A stretch of 64,000 nucleotides of DNA, taken from Centroberyx gerrardi (lineage: Eukaryota; Chordata; Actinopteri; Beryciformes; Berycidae). Position 1 is the first letter of the stretch; each line of letters begins with the position of its first letter. The stretch is from positions 9,282,807-9,346,806 of the forward strand of contig NC_136017.1 in NCBI RefSeq assembly GCF_048128805.1. The letters run 5' to 3'. Below the pieces are notes generated by a model. That model made no database searches. It worked only from the letters and a program-made list of their open reading frames with translations, and had not been told where the DNA came from. This document shows, piece by piece, positions 37,431 to 50,037 of the stretch. The translations under genes and the position numbers were made by a program.

Positions 37431-39240
37431 TATTCCATTAAGCCATAGTAAATGATCTTGGACCAAGATGAGCTTGCCTCTGTTAGTTTGAGAGTGTAAA
37501 AGGTATAATCAAAATCCTAAAATCCTGCATAAATCTGCATTCCGTAGATCTAATACTCACTTGGCACAATACTCCTATCACTTGAGAGGTTAATTCAGCA
37601 TGAAGGGATTGGTTTGAGACTTCTTCCTCACGTTAGGATTGATGTTCCACGTTGTTCATCCCAGAATTCTATCAAAGTCTTGGCTAAAAGCATCATGGGG
37701 GGTTCATTCCACTGAAAACTTGTATCTCATGCTGTGAGCTTTCATAAGATGGCTATTAACCAGGTAGAGCAAATTATCAAGTGAATTTGAGTGAGTTAAT
37801 TAAGAAAGCTTTGATTCAAGAATGCAGATTAATGGAAATACATTTAAATAATCCTTATAATAGTAACACACAGGCAAAACAATTGTTGCTCCTTGCATTG
37901 TAGAGGATTAATTGGAAACAGAGCCAATGCATATGTGAAGGTTTATGTCTGTGTAAAGTGTCCCTTTGTTTTTTATTGTTTTGTATTCAAATGTTTATTA
38001 ATTTTTATTAAGTCCAAGATAATAAAGTAATAAGTTCTAATGAGATTGCTCTTAGTTGCTTGACACCTGAAATGACATTTTCAGGTTTGTCTGCATTGAG
38101 GAAGAGAAGAGGTTGTTTGTCATTCATTTTTTTATATGTAAAGCCAAAGTCAACATACAGAAGTGCAAACATTAGACAGAGTGGTAAACATACATGCACA
38201 CACAGTGCAAGCATTACTTATTTTACACTGAGGGTGTTTCACATCCTTTTTTGTCTCCACTTATTTCTTACTGCAGATATTTCACACTATTTCACTCTAT
38301 TGGGTTGTTATGCTTGTCAAAATCCTGCATAGACTTTATTCATGCCCTTTCCTTATCCCTTACCTGTACCTAACCTTCGCTGACTGAATCCACACACACA
38401 TTGTCAAACATCAAGCCAAAAGTGTTGCTATTTTTGGAAGATTCTAGATTTTAACAAAGAGAATGACCAGCAGGAATTTTTTTCCTTAGTTTCCCTTAAA
38501 AATCTGTAATTACCATGTAGATTGTATGGTTCATAAAGTGTAACTGTACATCCCATAAGTAGCATTTAATAAAAATGTGAGTAAACTATGAACTCCAGTC
38601 AGCGATCACTACAAGGCAAACCACCAGCATTACTTTATGTAGACCTTGAAAAGCCTTGAAATGTCCTTATGATTTATACATCAGTCTAACACTTACTACA
38701 TGTATACGATAAATTTATATCATAAAGATTTCCTATCATATTTCAAATCTAAGGTTTGACTGAGGCCTGAATATTTGAACCCGGCCCAACAAGCACACAT
38801 AATAAGTTCTGTTCAAACTTGAACCTAGCTGGGCCACTATATCCTTTTGTGAGCTCAAACCTGACTAAAACCCCAAATTGCTACTAATTTGCTAATCATA
38901 AATTTCTAATAATAATAATTATGTTTCAGTAATCTTGGCTCAGGTCCTGTTTGATTCTGTGGTCTAAAGTGTATCGACTTAGGACTCTTTCACATGAAAA
39001 ATGTTTAGGAAGTTGTGGCCAAATCGAATCCATGACAGGAACCGAGACCAGAGATGGTCAAGTATGATTTGAGACTGATAAAAACGTCATAGAATTGTCG
39101 CTGACTCTTGCTTGAACAGTGAGGCTGAAATTTCACAATAGTTTTGGATGTGCTGTCAGTATTACAAAGTCACGCTCAGAGAAAGAAATAAGGAAGGAAA
39201 TGAGCTGAAACAGAGAAGTTCATGTATTCTCTGTATCTCC
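37431..39240. other. Duplicated spacer upstream of gene B
   Basis: Non-coding sequence matching 54310-57250 in blocks. The later copy also carries a GT microsatellite and the CYP4 remnant. No exon was found. Confidence 0.55.

Positions 39241-39297
<57 letters not shown>
39240..39297. repeat. CT/CA compound microsatellite
   Basis: (CT)n then (CA)n in the 3' flank of gene C. Shorter counterparts are at 11264-11285 and 57270-57308. Confidence 0.9.
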
Positions 39298-39299
<2 letters not shown>

Positions 39300-39659
39300 C
39301 TGTTCCAGAGGAGTCAGCTGTAATGTACAAGGCCTTGGTTGTTTTTTGAGCTTGTGGCCCAAACCAGACAATTATACTACGGGTGGATTACTACATTAGA
39401 CCAAATGGGCTACTGAGGTTTGTCTATTGAGAGCAGAAAGGGTAAATAATGAAATCAGACACAAACTCCTTATGCTGGTTTGTATTGAAAATTGGAAAAA
39501 CAATGACAACAACCCTAATACATATTCATCATATATAAATCATAAAAATGTAACCACTGTGATACAAAAACCTTTTTAACAATTCATCATATGATCAATA
39601 TTTGCAATGTGAAATAAAAAAATAAAACGTCATTCTCACCAAAAGAGTCATGAATTAGA

Positions 39660-39915
39660 CCAGAGCCGGCCGTAAAGGCTTTTGGAGGCCCTAAAAGAGA
39701 TGGTGTTTATGGCTCCAAAACATTCCAACCATGACCATCAAATTACTCCCACCCATAATAAAAAAAGAAAATTCCATTATGTTACCCTTCCTAGCAAACA
39801 ACAGCATAGAAAGTACAACGTACAATGAGACAATGTACAACTTTGCATGGTGATGCTCACAGCAAATAAAACCAAAAGCCAAGAATATATCATGGCCACA
39901 ACTAAAGCTCTTAGA
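39660..39915. mobile_element. hAT-like terminal fragment, C side
   Basis: It begins CAGAGCCGGCCGTAAAGG, a hAT-like end, followed by anonymous AT-rich sequence. Its partner at 57670-57885 has CAGAGCCGGCCCTAAAGG and a shorter interior. Confidence 0.4.
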
Positions 39916-40143
39916 ATTTAACAAAGTATATAAACATATGAATGTGAATGCATTTTAGTAGTAAATAAACTGAAATGTATGGTTTGATTCTGGCAACCAC
40001 TTTAGGGAAAAATAGTTTTACAAACATGCATTGAAGCTAAAACCGATGATTGAACTTATTGCATTGCTAATGAGTTAGCACATTAGCATTTTAGCCTAAT
40101 TGCCTCGAGGTAAGATTTTGGGCTTAGGAGTTTACAACTCACT

Positions 40144-41187
40144 CAAGGGCGGAAATCACGGGGGGGACAGGGGGGTCCGGACCCCCCCTTCCTGGGACTA
40201 ACAGAGAGTTGTCCCCCTCAATATATCATTGTAAACATAACTATATAATTTTAAATAATATAATAATATGCATTGAAAGCACTTGTGATAATTATAGACG
40301 CAAAACAATGCGTTTTTAAGTTTCGAAAGATTGAGTCCCCCCCTCATATGCCTCACAGTGGTTTGGTCCACTGCCTACCTGCCTCCCCGAACCCCCACAC
40401 ACACACATTAGCCCTCGGTACGAGTGTGTGTGGAGGATCTCTGGAAGTGTGTCAGTGGTGGCAGACCTCCAGTAAGTAGCTGAGGTTAACTTAAAACAAA
40501 GGATGTGTCAGACATTTTTCTTTACTTCTACCACTCAATAGAATAAAACACATTCACAATTGTAACCAGACTACATTTTGTTCCGTTACCTCGCGGTTGA
40601 ATCTTGTGCGTCAGCGTGTTGGTACGGAGCAGCCGCGTCTCCTCATGCATGTATGTGTATGGAGGCAGGAGGTCTATCCACAATTAAAATCATCATAACT
40701 CACTGAATTTTCGACCGATTTTCAAGCGGTTTGGTTTGTTACAAATGCCAGACATGTATTTATGATACAGGATACTTGGTTAAATTAAAATGCGGGATTT
40801 CATACCAAAATACTTTATCTTTTGTAGATGGTAACAGTAATATTTCTATAATATAATATTTAAGATTAACTTACCCTATGTAATTAGGTTCTAAGTATAT
40901 TATTTTTTTCTTACTGCATGTAAAATGGCTGCCACTATGTTATTTTGTTCATAATTTTGGAAATAAATGAAGACTTAATTAATAAAAAAGACATAATTAC
41001 AACAAACATTATGTTAAAATATAAGTAAGTTTCTGGCAGGCTTCATAGCGTTCTGGACTTTTACACATTGACAGCAAAACATTAGAGATCTGCTTTTTCG
41101 GGAAAACTAAATCTAATTAGGCATATATTAGCTTTAGTTCAGTTAATGGGTGTTGCATCTCACCTACTACTGTAAATAACCTGCATG

Positions 41188-41240
<53 letters not shown>

Positions 41241-41538
41241 TATTTGTCAGCCAGCCAGGTCAGTTAAAATGGCAGAGAAAAGAAAAACAGACATCCGATC
41301 ATTTTTCAGTGCACCGAAACGCCAAGTAGAAAGACCCCAGTAATATCAAAGGCAATTTGATAAAATCTTCATAAGAAAGGAATGAAGTGCTTATGGAAAT
41401 GTTTCATAATGGACCTCTATATACATTTAATACAACAGTACTTTTGGCGGCACCTTTGGTGTCCCCTTCAGGAATTGCTCTTGAGAAATTTTTCTGTTTA
41501 TTGTCCCCCCCAACAGTGAAATGAAATATCCGCCCTTG
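40144..41538 (+). mobile_element. hAT element, internally deleted, with a transposase start
   Basis: The ends CAAGGGCGGA and TCCGCCCTTG are inverted and flanked by the 8-bp duplication AACTCACT (40136-40143, 41539-41546). An ATG at about 41270 starts MAEKRKTDIRSFFSAPKR, typical of the N-terminus of zinc-finger hAT transposases, and stops soon after (about 41341). The empty site is intact in the D copy (58100-58107). Confidence 0.88.
41189..41240. repeat. TG microsatellite within the hAT element
   Basis: (TG)n about 30 bp upstream of the truncated transposase ATG. Confidence 0.9.
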
Positions 41539-41559
41539 AACTCACTGAATGCAAGGAGA

Positions 41560-41830
41560 TCTCAGCTGGGATGGAAATTTCAATTTTAGACTGTTAACGC
41601 AAGTATGTGCTATACATAAAACTACTGAGATGAAGCCGCTGCGGAAGTTGTGCTTACAGGAATTATTAAAAGTTAGAGATGTGGTAGCATGTCTTCCTAC
41701 AGGCTATGGGAAAAGTCTTATATATACAGTATATATACAGTATTTAATTATATTCTCCACCTTTTTTGGTTTTCTCTGCCCCCTTTTGTCTGAAATGAGA
41801 AGTTCAACAGAGTCTTCATGCTTACGTTAG
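41560..41830 (+). pseudogene. RecQ-like helicase fragment (C copy)
   Basis: Encodes MKPLRKLCLQELLKVRDVVA then CLPTGYGKSLIY, the helicase motif I (Walker A) region of RecQ-type DNA helicases, then runs into unrelated sequence. No further helicase motifs follow, so it is a single-exon remnant. A near-identical copy is at 58120-58352 and a decayed one at 26500-26690. Confidence 0.6.
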
Positions 41831-42201
41831 AGACCCTGCAGGTTGTAGGTGAGATAACAACTGAGCCTTTGCCCTGACAGTCACAGCTTATCCTCCTGGA
41901 ATGCATTCATTGGTGTGTATTTGTGTACATTTTTGTTCATCATTATGTTTGCTTGAAACATAAGCATGAAAAAGGAGTTCTGTTACTATAAAACAGCCAC
42001 CATGGCCCTCACCAAAAATAATATAATGTACAGGAGTTGATTTAATTTGCTCTCAAATTGTCTGTGCCTAGTGCTGATCCTGATCCTGTATCAATATGTA
42101 TCTGTTAACACATCTTTAATACATGTTGTTTAGAAAAGTAACACAATATGTGTACTGTAAGCAAACAGATGTATTGAAAAAAGAAAAAAAGTCTGGATGA
42201 G

Positions 42202-42207
42202 TTTATT
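42202..42207 (-). terminator. Candidate poly(A) signal of gene C
   Basis: TTTATT on the + strand (AATAAA on the coding strand), about 465 nt after the gene C stop. Gene D has the same at 58755-58760. Genes A and B have only ATTAAA at the related place (12355-12360, 27051-27056). Confidence 0.35.
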
Positions 42208-42670
42208 AGTATTCATGCTCACAGTTAACAACTGAATAGAAGCAGAATTTACATTAATAAAAATAGAAATATATCTATACATGATTGTACATCATAAAAA
42301 TGTAAAACAATACATATCTATATACACACATGCACCCATACATTCATACTCATACATACGCATTTACAAAATACAACCATACACTTACATACAACCATGC
42401 ATACATTTTAAAATGCCATAAAAAACAACAATATACAACACAAAACACAAAACAAACAAACAAAAACAAAAACAGACCCCAAAGACTTCAGCTATCCATC
42501 TTTTGTTTTGTGGATGGCTGTACATTCAGTCAAAGCCACCGCTCCAATGTTAAATCATAGTAACATCCTACTGTGGGAAATGGTTTTAAGTGCTGTAAAG
42601 TAATTTTAATCAGCTGTGACTCTGGTTTGATCCTCTGGCCTGGAAGAAGATCTTCTGGTTGCACACACAG

Positions 42671-45018
42671 TTACTGTTCCTGTTCTTGTGTTGTTTGGCT
42701 GTCTGCTGTCATCAGTCCCTCCTCTGCCAAATGATACAAGAAAAGAAATGTGTCACATATAGTATCTGTCAAACAGTGTGTGTTAGTTCACTGCTGTTAA
42801 AATGGTCAATAGCACAAATAGATAGCCAATCAAAGGATTATAGTACCAGTATGATTTTGCTTTTAGCACACTAGAATCATTGGTGTATGATGTATTGACT
42901 TGAATAGACAGGGACTAGAGACAGTTATAGAGTGAGTAAATAATTATCTAGGCATATTATAGAGAAATAGGTGACCTAGCCACTGAATCTATTTTCTTCA
43001 GTGTGTTGATTGAATGTTAGTCCTGTTATGGACTGGTGACATGTCCAGGGTGTTTCTCTTGACTCCCTTGTTTCCTGTGACTAGGAATAAGCTGGGTAAA
43101 GATAATGAATGAATGAATGAATGAATGAATGAATGAATGAATGTTGATAGAATATGTAGTATCTTGCCTTCTGGTTGTCTCTCCTCTGTAGCAGCACGGG
43201 TGGCTTTAGACTCAGACTCAGCCTCTGTTCATGGATTAATGATAATGGAAGTTAACTAATGGTAATTAATCATAAAAAATGTTAGAAAAAAGACTGTACA
43301 AAATATATATAAACATTCATACATATATACAGTATATATATACACAGCATAAAAATAATTATATATATGAAACATGAATGATGGCACAATGAAATCACTG
43401 CAATTTAATCTGGTGAGATTATAACAGTAGGCTATCATTTCAACCTTAATGATACACATCAAACATGAGTCTATTTAAAAGATGAGTAAATGTACCTATG
43501 GCCAATAACAATAACATTCAATAACATAAGTATAGGTGTAGTGATCATAATTTGATTTTGTTTTTTCATGTTTTGTTATGCTATTCTGCATTATTATACT
43601 GTAGACAGACAGTAGTTATTAGACAGTGGATAACAACAGGAAAGTCGGGGGGAGGGGGGGTGATATGGGTCATGATCTGGACTCAAACACACAGTGTTGT
43701 GTCACAATGTTCAGGCCCACTGAACCAGGGCGCCCCTGTTGTCACTGTTTTAACAGTTACAGTTTCAACATAGAGGCCAGACCCATAATTAAAAGCTGGC
43801 AGTCAGTTCTTTTGTCTCATATTCATCTTTTGATCTTAAATCTTATTAAATTGTAGTCAGCAGTAAAATGGACCAACTTTAGCTCACTGTCCCTATACTT
43901 ATACTTTTGACTGTACACTAAAAAAATACTGTGATACTGTAAATGCAGAGTTGCAGAGTTGTAATGTGTGCTCTGCATGCAGGATATAGTAACATGATCA
44001 TCATTGCTGAGAAAAGCAGTACATAGCAACATCATCCTTCTTTCCACTTGACTTGAATCTAGCCTTCTCATTTCCTGCAGTAAAACAGGATACAAGCTGA
44101 ATAAACTGATATCTTGCATTTCCACATATATTCTTGGATGTTAAAGCTGGGGTAGGTAAGTTTTTTTTATAACCATTTTGGAAATATTTGTTGAAATTCT
44201 CTTTACATCCCGACAGCTATCAATAAATCAAATGCTCTGAGAAAAAAAAAGAGAAAAATCCAGTCTCTGTGACTGTCCCAGGCCCTAGAATTAGAATATT
44301 TTAGTAACAACTAGACTGAGCTAGCAGAGCTGTGTTTTGCATAAAAGGTTTGGAATTTATCAGTTTGACCGAGATGCCACTCGCTCTCCAGTGTAGAGTG
44401 AACCTCGCCCAACCAAAGTTTGTAGCAATGTGTTTGTAACAGAGCTGAACCTCATTTGGAGGGAGGAGTTACTGGAGGGAGGGAGGAGTTACTGGAGGGA
44501 GGGAGGAGTTACTGGAGCGAGGGAGGAGTTACGGGAGGGAGGGAGGAGTTACGGGAGGGAGGGAGGGAGCAGAAAGGGAGAAGGGGGGTTGTTGTATACT
44601 TCCAAATTCTTGCTAATTTCTCCAAAGTTGCCTACTCCAGCTTTAATGGATATTTATGGCAGCATTCAACGCATCAAATTCTTGGTGACTTGCCTGTAGC
44701 TGATGGGCTTTTCCCTTTAGGTGCATTGCTTTCTGTGGCTGAGGAAGGAAACAGAAGGGAAGGGAAGAGAAGAAAAAACAGAAACATAACAGCAGTGTGA
44801 AATGAGTGATTCTGACACCAAAAAGAGAAAGATGCCTAATGTCAAACACAAAGTGGCATGGTGTAACATAAGAGGAACTCTGGCTGAAACTTACATATCT
44901 CCAACAGATTCATCCACAAGTCTATAATGGACAGGACAGTGACATTACCAGACAATCCAGCACAGTGGAGGAACATGGTGACTTGGACTTGACTATTTTT
45001 CTACCAGCAACATTTATT

Positions 45019-45084
<66 letters not shown>

Positions 45085-48000
45085 TTGAATGCATCAATAG
45101 GAATAATGGTATGAGTGATTTAGGTACTGACCTGCTTGCCACTTCAGGATCACTACAAGAAAAGAATTATAGGAAAGAATATGTTAAAGAAACCAATATG
45201 TATCGCTGTTTGCACAAATGAATAACTGTGAATAGTAGGATGTCTGCTAACTTAAGTTCAGCCGAAGTGAAAGTTTGAATCGTAGTTTGAGGTGAACAGG
45301 AAGGGAGGAGAAAAGTCAAGCGGGGGAGAAGTAGAGCTGTACAGGAAATGATGTGACTGTTTCTGGGTGTTTTTAAGACAAGCAACAGGAATTAAAGGAA
45401 AACTCCACTCTTGGATACTGTTACACTGTTATTTATCATCAATCTGGGATGTTCAGTGCTTTCCAGGAGTTATTTTGTTAAGTGTTGTAATTAACTTTTT
45501 CGGTGTACCTATTTTCCCTTAACCTGCCTTATCTATTTCTACTGCAGTTAGTGATTTGCTATGTTTCCCAAAATGACTTTCAACAATCTCCAGAGAATGG
45601 GCGTAAACTTGTTGCTTTCAATCAAAGGTGGCCATATGGGCATATAAATATAGCCAGCTAGCCAACTAGTTAGTGAACATTTGGGTGTGTCTGTGATAGC
45701 GGCCCTTAGTAGTTACTGGTTACTGTCTAGTAGACTATAGTTGACTGGCTTCTGTCAGTATTTCTATGATGGATTTCTCCCTGTATGATTGTTGCAAAAT
45801 TAAAGTCTAGAAAGAAGCCCTTTGCTCTTTGATTCTGAGGGACTGACACCAAAACCTGATGTTGATCGTTGATGTTTTAGATCGCTGACATTTTTTCTGC
45901 TATCAATACCTTGCCATGACGTCATGTTGTCTACATTTGGCCAGTTTTATACAGAATTTTACAGAATAAGAACAAGACTAAGAGTCTAACAGCACCGCAA
46001 CATTTAATTTTGTGGAAGCGTCCCAGCCGGAAATCAAACACAGGTCTCCTGATTGAGAGTCTGCAATCTAACTATCTAATCTAAGTGGTGAACAATAACA
46101 ACAAACAAATACAAGGTACATCACCAATAGCTGTTTTTTAACAGTATTAAATTGTTTAGGGTGGATTTTCCTTTAAATGTTCAACTTTCACTCCTCTGTG
46201 AGAATTCTTTAATGAGGATTTGGTTTTAGACTTTTTACTGCTTGGAGGATTACTTATCTCTGTTGTAGAACCACACTCCTGGAAGATAATCCAACACTAG
46301 ACTAATAGTATCAGTCAGATATACAGAAATACAAATAAACCAAACACAAATGAATATGAATAATGTCAATGAAAGGTAAATAACCATTTGATTAGATAAT
46401 ATTAATCATGCATCAATAGGAATAATGGTATGAGTGATTTAGGTACTGACCTGCTTGCCGCTTCAGGATCACTACAAGAAAAGAATTATAGGAAAGAATA
46501 TGTTAAAGAAACCAATATGTATCACTGTTAGCACAAATTAATAACTGTGAATAGTAGGATGTCTGCTAAACTTAAGTTCAGCCGAAGTGAAAGTTTGAAT
46601 CGTAGTTTGAGGTGAACAGGAAGGGAGGAGAAAAGTCAAGCGGGGGAGAAGTGGAGCTGTACAGGAAATGATGTGACTGTTTCTGGGTGTTTTTAAGACA
46701 AGCAACAGGAATTAAAGGAAAACTCCACCCTTGGATACTGTTACACTGTTATTTATTATCAATCTGGGATGTTCAGTGCTTTCCAGGAGTTATTTTGTTA
46801 AGTGTTGTAATTAACTTTTCCGGAGTACCTACTTTCCCTCAACCTGCCTCATCTACTTCTACTGCAGTTAGTGATTTGCTATGTTTCCCAAAATGACTTT
46901 CAACAATCTCCAGAGAATGGGCGTAAACTTGTTGCTTTCAATCAAAGGTGGCCATATGGGCATATAAATATAGCTAGCTAGCCAACTAGTTAGTGAACAT
47001 TTGGGTGTGTCTGTGATAGCAGCCCTTAGTAGTTACTGGTTACTGTCTAGTAGACTATAGTTGACTGGCTTCTGTCAGTATTTCTCTTTGATTCTGAGGG
47101 ACTGACACCAAAACCTGATGTTGATCGTTGATGTTTTAAATCGCTGACATTTTTTCTGCTATCAATACCTTGCCGTGATGTCATGTTGTCTACATTTGAC
47201 CAGTTTTATACTGAATTTTACAGAATAAGAACAAGATTAAGAGTCTAACAGCACCGCAACATTTAATTTTGTGGAAGCGTCCCAGCCGGAAATCAAACAC
47301 AGGTCTCCTGATTGAGAGACTGCAATCTAACTATCTAATCTAAGTGGTGAACAATAACAACAAACAAATACAAGGTACATCACCAATAGCTGTTTTTTAA
47401 CAGTATTAAATTGTTTAGGGTGGATTTTCCTTTAAATGTTCAACTTTCACTCCTCTGTCTGAGAATTCTTTAATAAGGATTTGGTTTTAGACTTTTTACT
47501 GCTTGGAGGATTACTTATCTCTGTTGTAGAACCACACTCCTGGAAGATAATCCAACACTAGACTAATAGCATCAGTCAGATATACAGAAATACAAATAAA
47601 CCAAACACAAATGAATATGAATAATGTCAATGAAAGGTAAATAACCATTTGATTAGATAATATTAATCAAATAAATACATATTAATTCAGTATAAATAAA
47701 TACAGTATCTCATGGTTTCCCACCTGCTCTCCTTTTGTATATGACGATCGGTATCACCACCATTATCAATACTACTACTCCCAGGAAGCTGAAGACTAAG
47801 AGGAGGGTTGTGTCCTTCAGTTTCTGTTTAGCTTCAGACTCTACAGAAAAATAACAACAATAACAAAAACAATCAGAATCAGAATCAGCTTTATTGGCCA
47901 AGTATGTACACATACAAGGAATTTGACTCCGGTTTTTCGTTGCTCTCAATATACCTACACAGAATAGATATACAGCTAAAAACAAGGACAACAAGATGAA

Positions 48001-49981
48001 CAGAGGTACACCTAAACATTTAAATATTCTTTGTAAGCAAAGGACAATAGTGCAATGGTGCAGAGTGCAAAGATGCTGGAATAAATATGGAGTTGTTGGT
48101 GTAACAGGTTACATTATATACATGAGGTATTACACATTACATACATTATACACACATTACACATTATACACATTAGAATCAAGAATCAAATTATTTAAAT
48201 CAGATATTGCACAGATGATGATGATTAACAAGTTTGTTGCATGGACACACTATTCTACTGTAGTTAATAGCTAACACCCCAATTAAGATCTTATTGGAGT
48301 TTGTTTTTGTGCATATTCATATCAAGATAACGGGTATTCCTACAGAAATAAAAAGAATATTGTCAATTATATTGTCAGTGTCAATTATTCAAAATTAGAA
48401 TTAGAATTATGATAAGTATATAATAATAAGTATTCTTATTTAATAATAAGTAATATAAGTATTCTATGGAATTAATTCTATAATTAATTCTAATGTTTTA
48501 TGTTTACGTATACTCAGTGTCTGTTAGGAATGGTTGTCTTCTTGGACCCAAATGCAGACACAGACAAAATGTAAAAGGAAAAGCGATTTATTGGAGGTTG
48601 GAATTAGAAGTGGTGAGATGAAGGCAGGCAGCCGGAGTAGGGAAGATGATCGGAGCTGGGCTGACCGGCGAGCTGACGAGCTGGTGGGTTAGCCGGCGAG
48701 CGAGACGGCTGGCTGGAGCTCGGGTTGGAGTGTAACGAGCTGGCGGACAGGCAGGAAAGCTGGGTGGCTGGCAGATGTGGCGTGGGCAGGTGGAGAGACT
48801 CATGGAGGAAATCCTGGGCACAGGAGAGACACGATCAACATTAACAGAACTTGATACACAAGGTAAGTCCAGACATAAAGTGCAGAGCGACCGAGAGTGT
48901 GTCTACCACGGAGTTGGTGGAACAATCTGGCGACCACTGGTAGGTACGCCGGGGTTGATATACAGGAGGTGATGAGTGATGAGGTTCAGGTGTGTCGGCA
49001 ACTCAGGAGCCCAGGAGCTGGGAAGGAGAGGGAGCCACGCCCACGCCACACACGACAGACACAGACAAACACAGAAAGACAAACCAGGGAGGCGGAGACA
49101 CACAGGGGGCAGGGAACAACGAGAAACACAAGGAAAACTAGAGTCATGGCAAGAGCCATGACAGTGTCAGGGGATATTTTGGCATATGAAGTCTCAGTAA
49201 CAAGTGCACTGCAAACAAATGTCAAGGTGTTTAGTCTTATATTCAGTTTTAAGATCTTTTTTTTGTTTTTTGTTGCAATTGTTTGGAATTGTTTCCAATG
49301 CAGTTTCACGATTTTCCTTGAAACAAGTGTCAATATCTTGAAACAAGGCAGAATAAGGCAGATCACTCCACTTTTTTTTCAATTAAGAAAAATAAAATTT
49401 TAAGATTCAATACTACATTAAATGTGTTGTTAAAGTGGATATTTTTGCAGTGTGGTAACTCACTATGGATGAGGGGGTTCCTGATGGGTTCACTGCTCTC
49501 CAGACTGACTGGGTTCTCCAGCATACAGCTGAACAATGTATCGCTAAAATCCTCCTCCTATAAGATGAGTGAAATAGAATTAGCTCAAAGCTCAAAAACC
49601 AATCACTCAGCCACATTTTCTTTTAATTTTTAAAAGTGCTCACTTGGTGCCTTTGCCCTTTGATTAAAAGGAGATCTGAGTGTAGCTGAGGCTCAGCTAC
49701 AGAGCAGTTCCCTGGAGCTGGAAGGGATTCAGTGTCTTGCTCAAGGACACTTCAGCAGCTTAAACCCAGGTATTCTGGTTAAAGGACAGTCTCTCCAACC
49801 ACTAAGCCAACCTGCTGCCCAAACTGGCAAATTGGAAGCATCCAAAACCATACAGATCTCTCCCTAAACAAATATGCTCTGTTGAGAGGAATTGCTTAGA
49901 CACAGTGCATCGATGCTGCTACACAAAACACATGCACACTCTCATTCTGTCATTCACAGGTTTCACACCGTAGCCCTGACA

Positions 49982-50037
<56 letters not shown>

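Larger units (their letters stand above)
39390..44420. repeat. Segmental duplication, copy 1 (partner 57390-61110)
   Basis: From about 39390 the sequence is almost base-for-base identical to that from 57390, at an offset near 18.0 kb before the hAT element at 40144-41538 and near 16.7 kb after it. The pair covers the 3' flank, 3' UTR, last intron and terminal exon of genes C and D. Confidence 0.88.
45090..47680. repeat. 1.3-kb tandem duplication within gene C
   Basis: The stretch from GCATCAATAGGAATAATGG (about 45091) to the AT-rich segment before 46405 is repeated from about 46407 on. The junction reads ATATTAATC then ATGCATCAATAGG. Each copy contains one micro-exon, one IRF/ETS-like block and one TTAA-flanked MITE. 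The second MITE copy has lost about 60 bp (near 47083). Confidence 0.8.
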
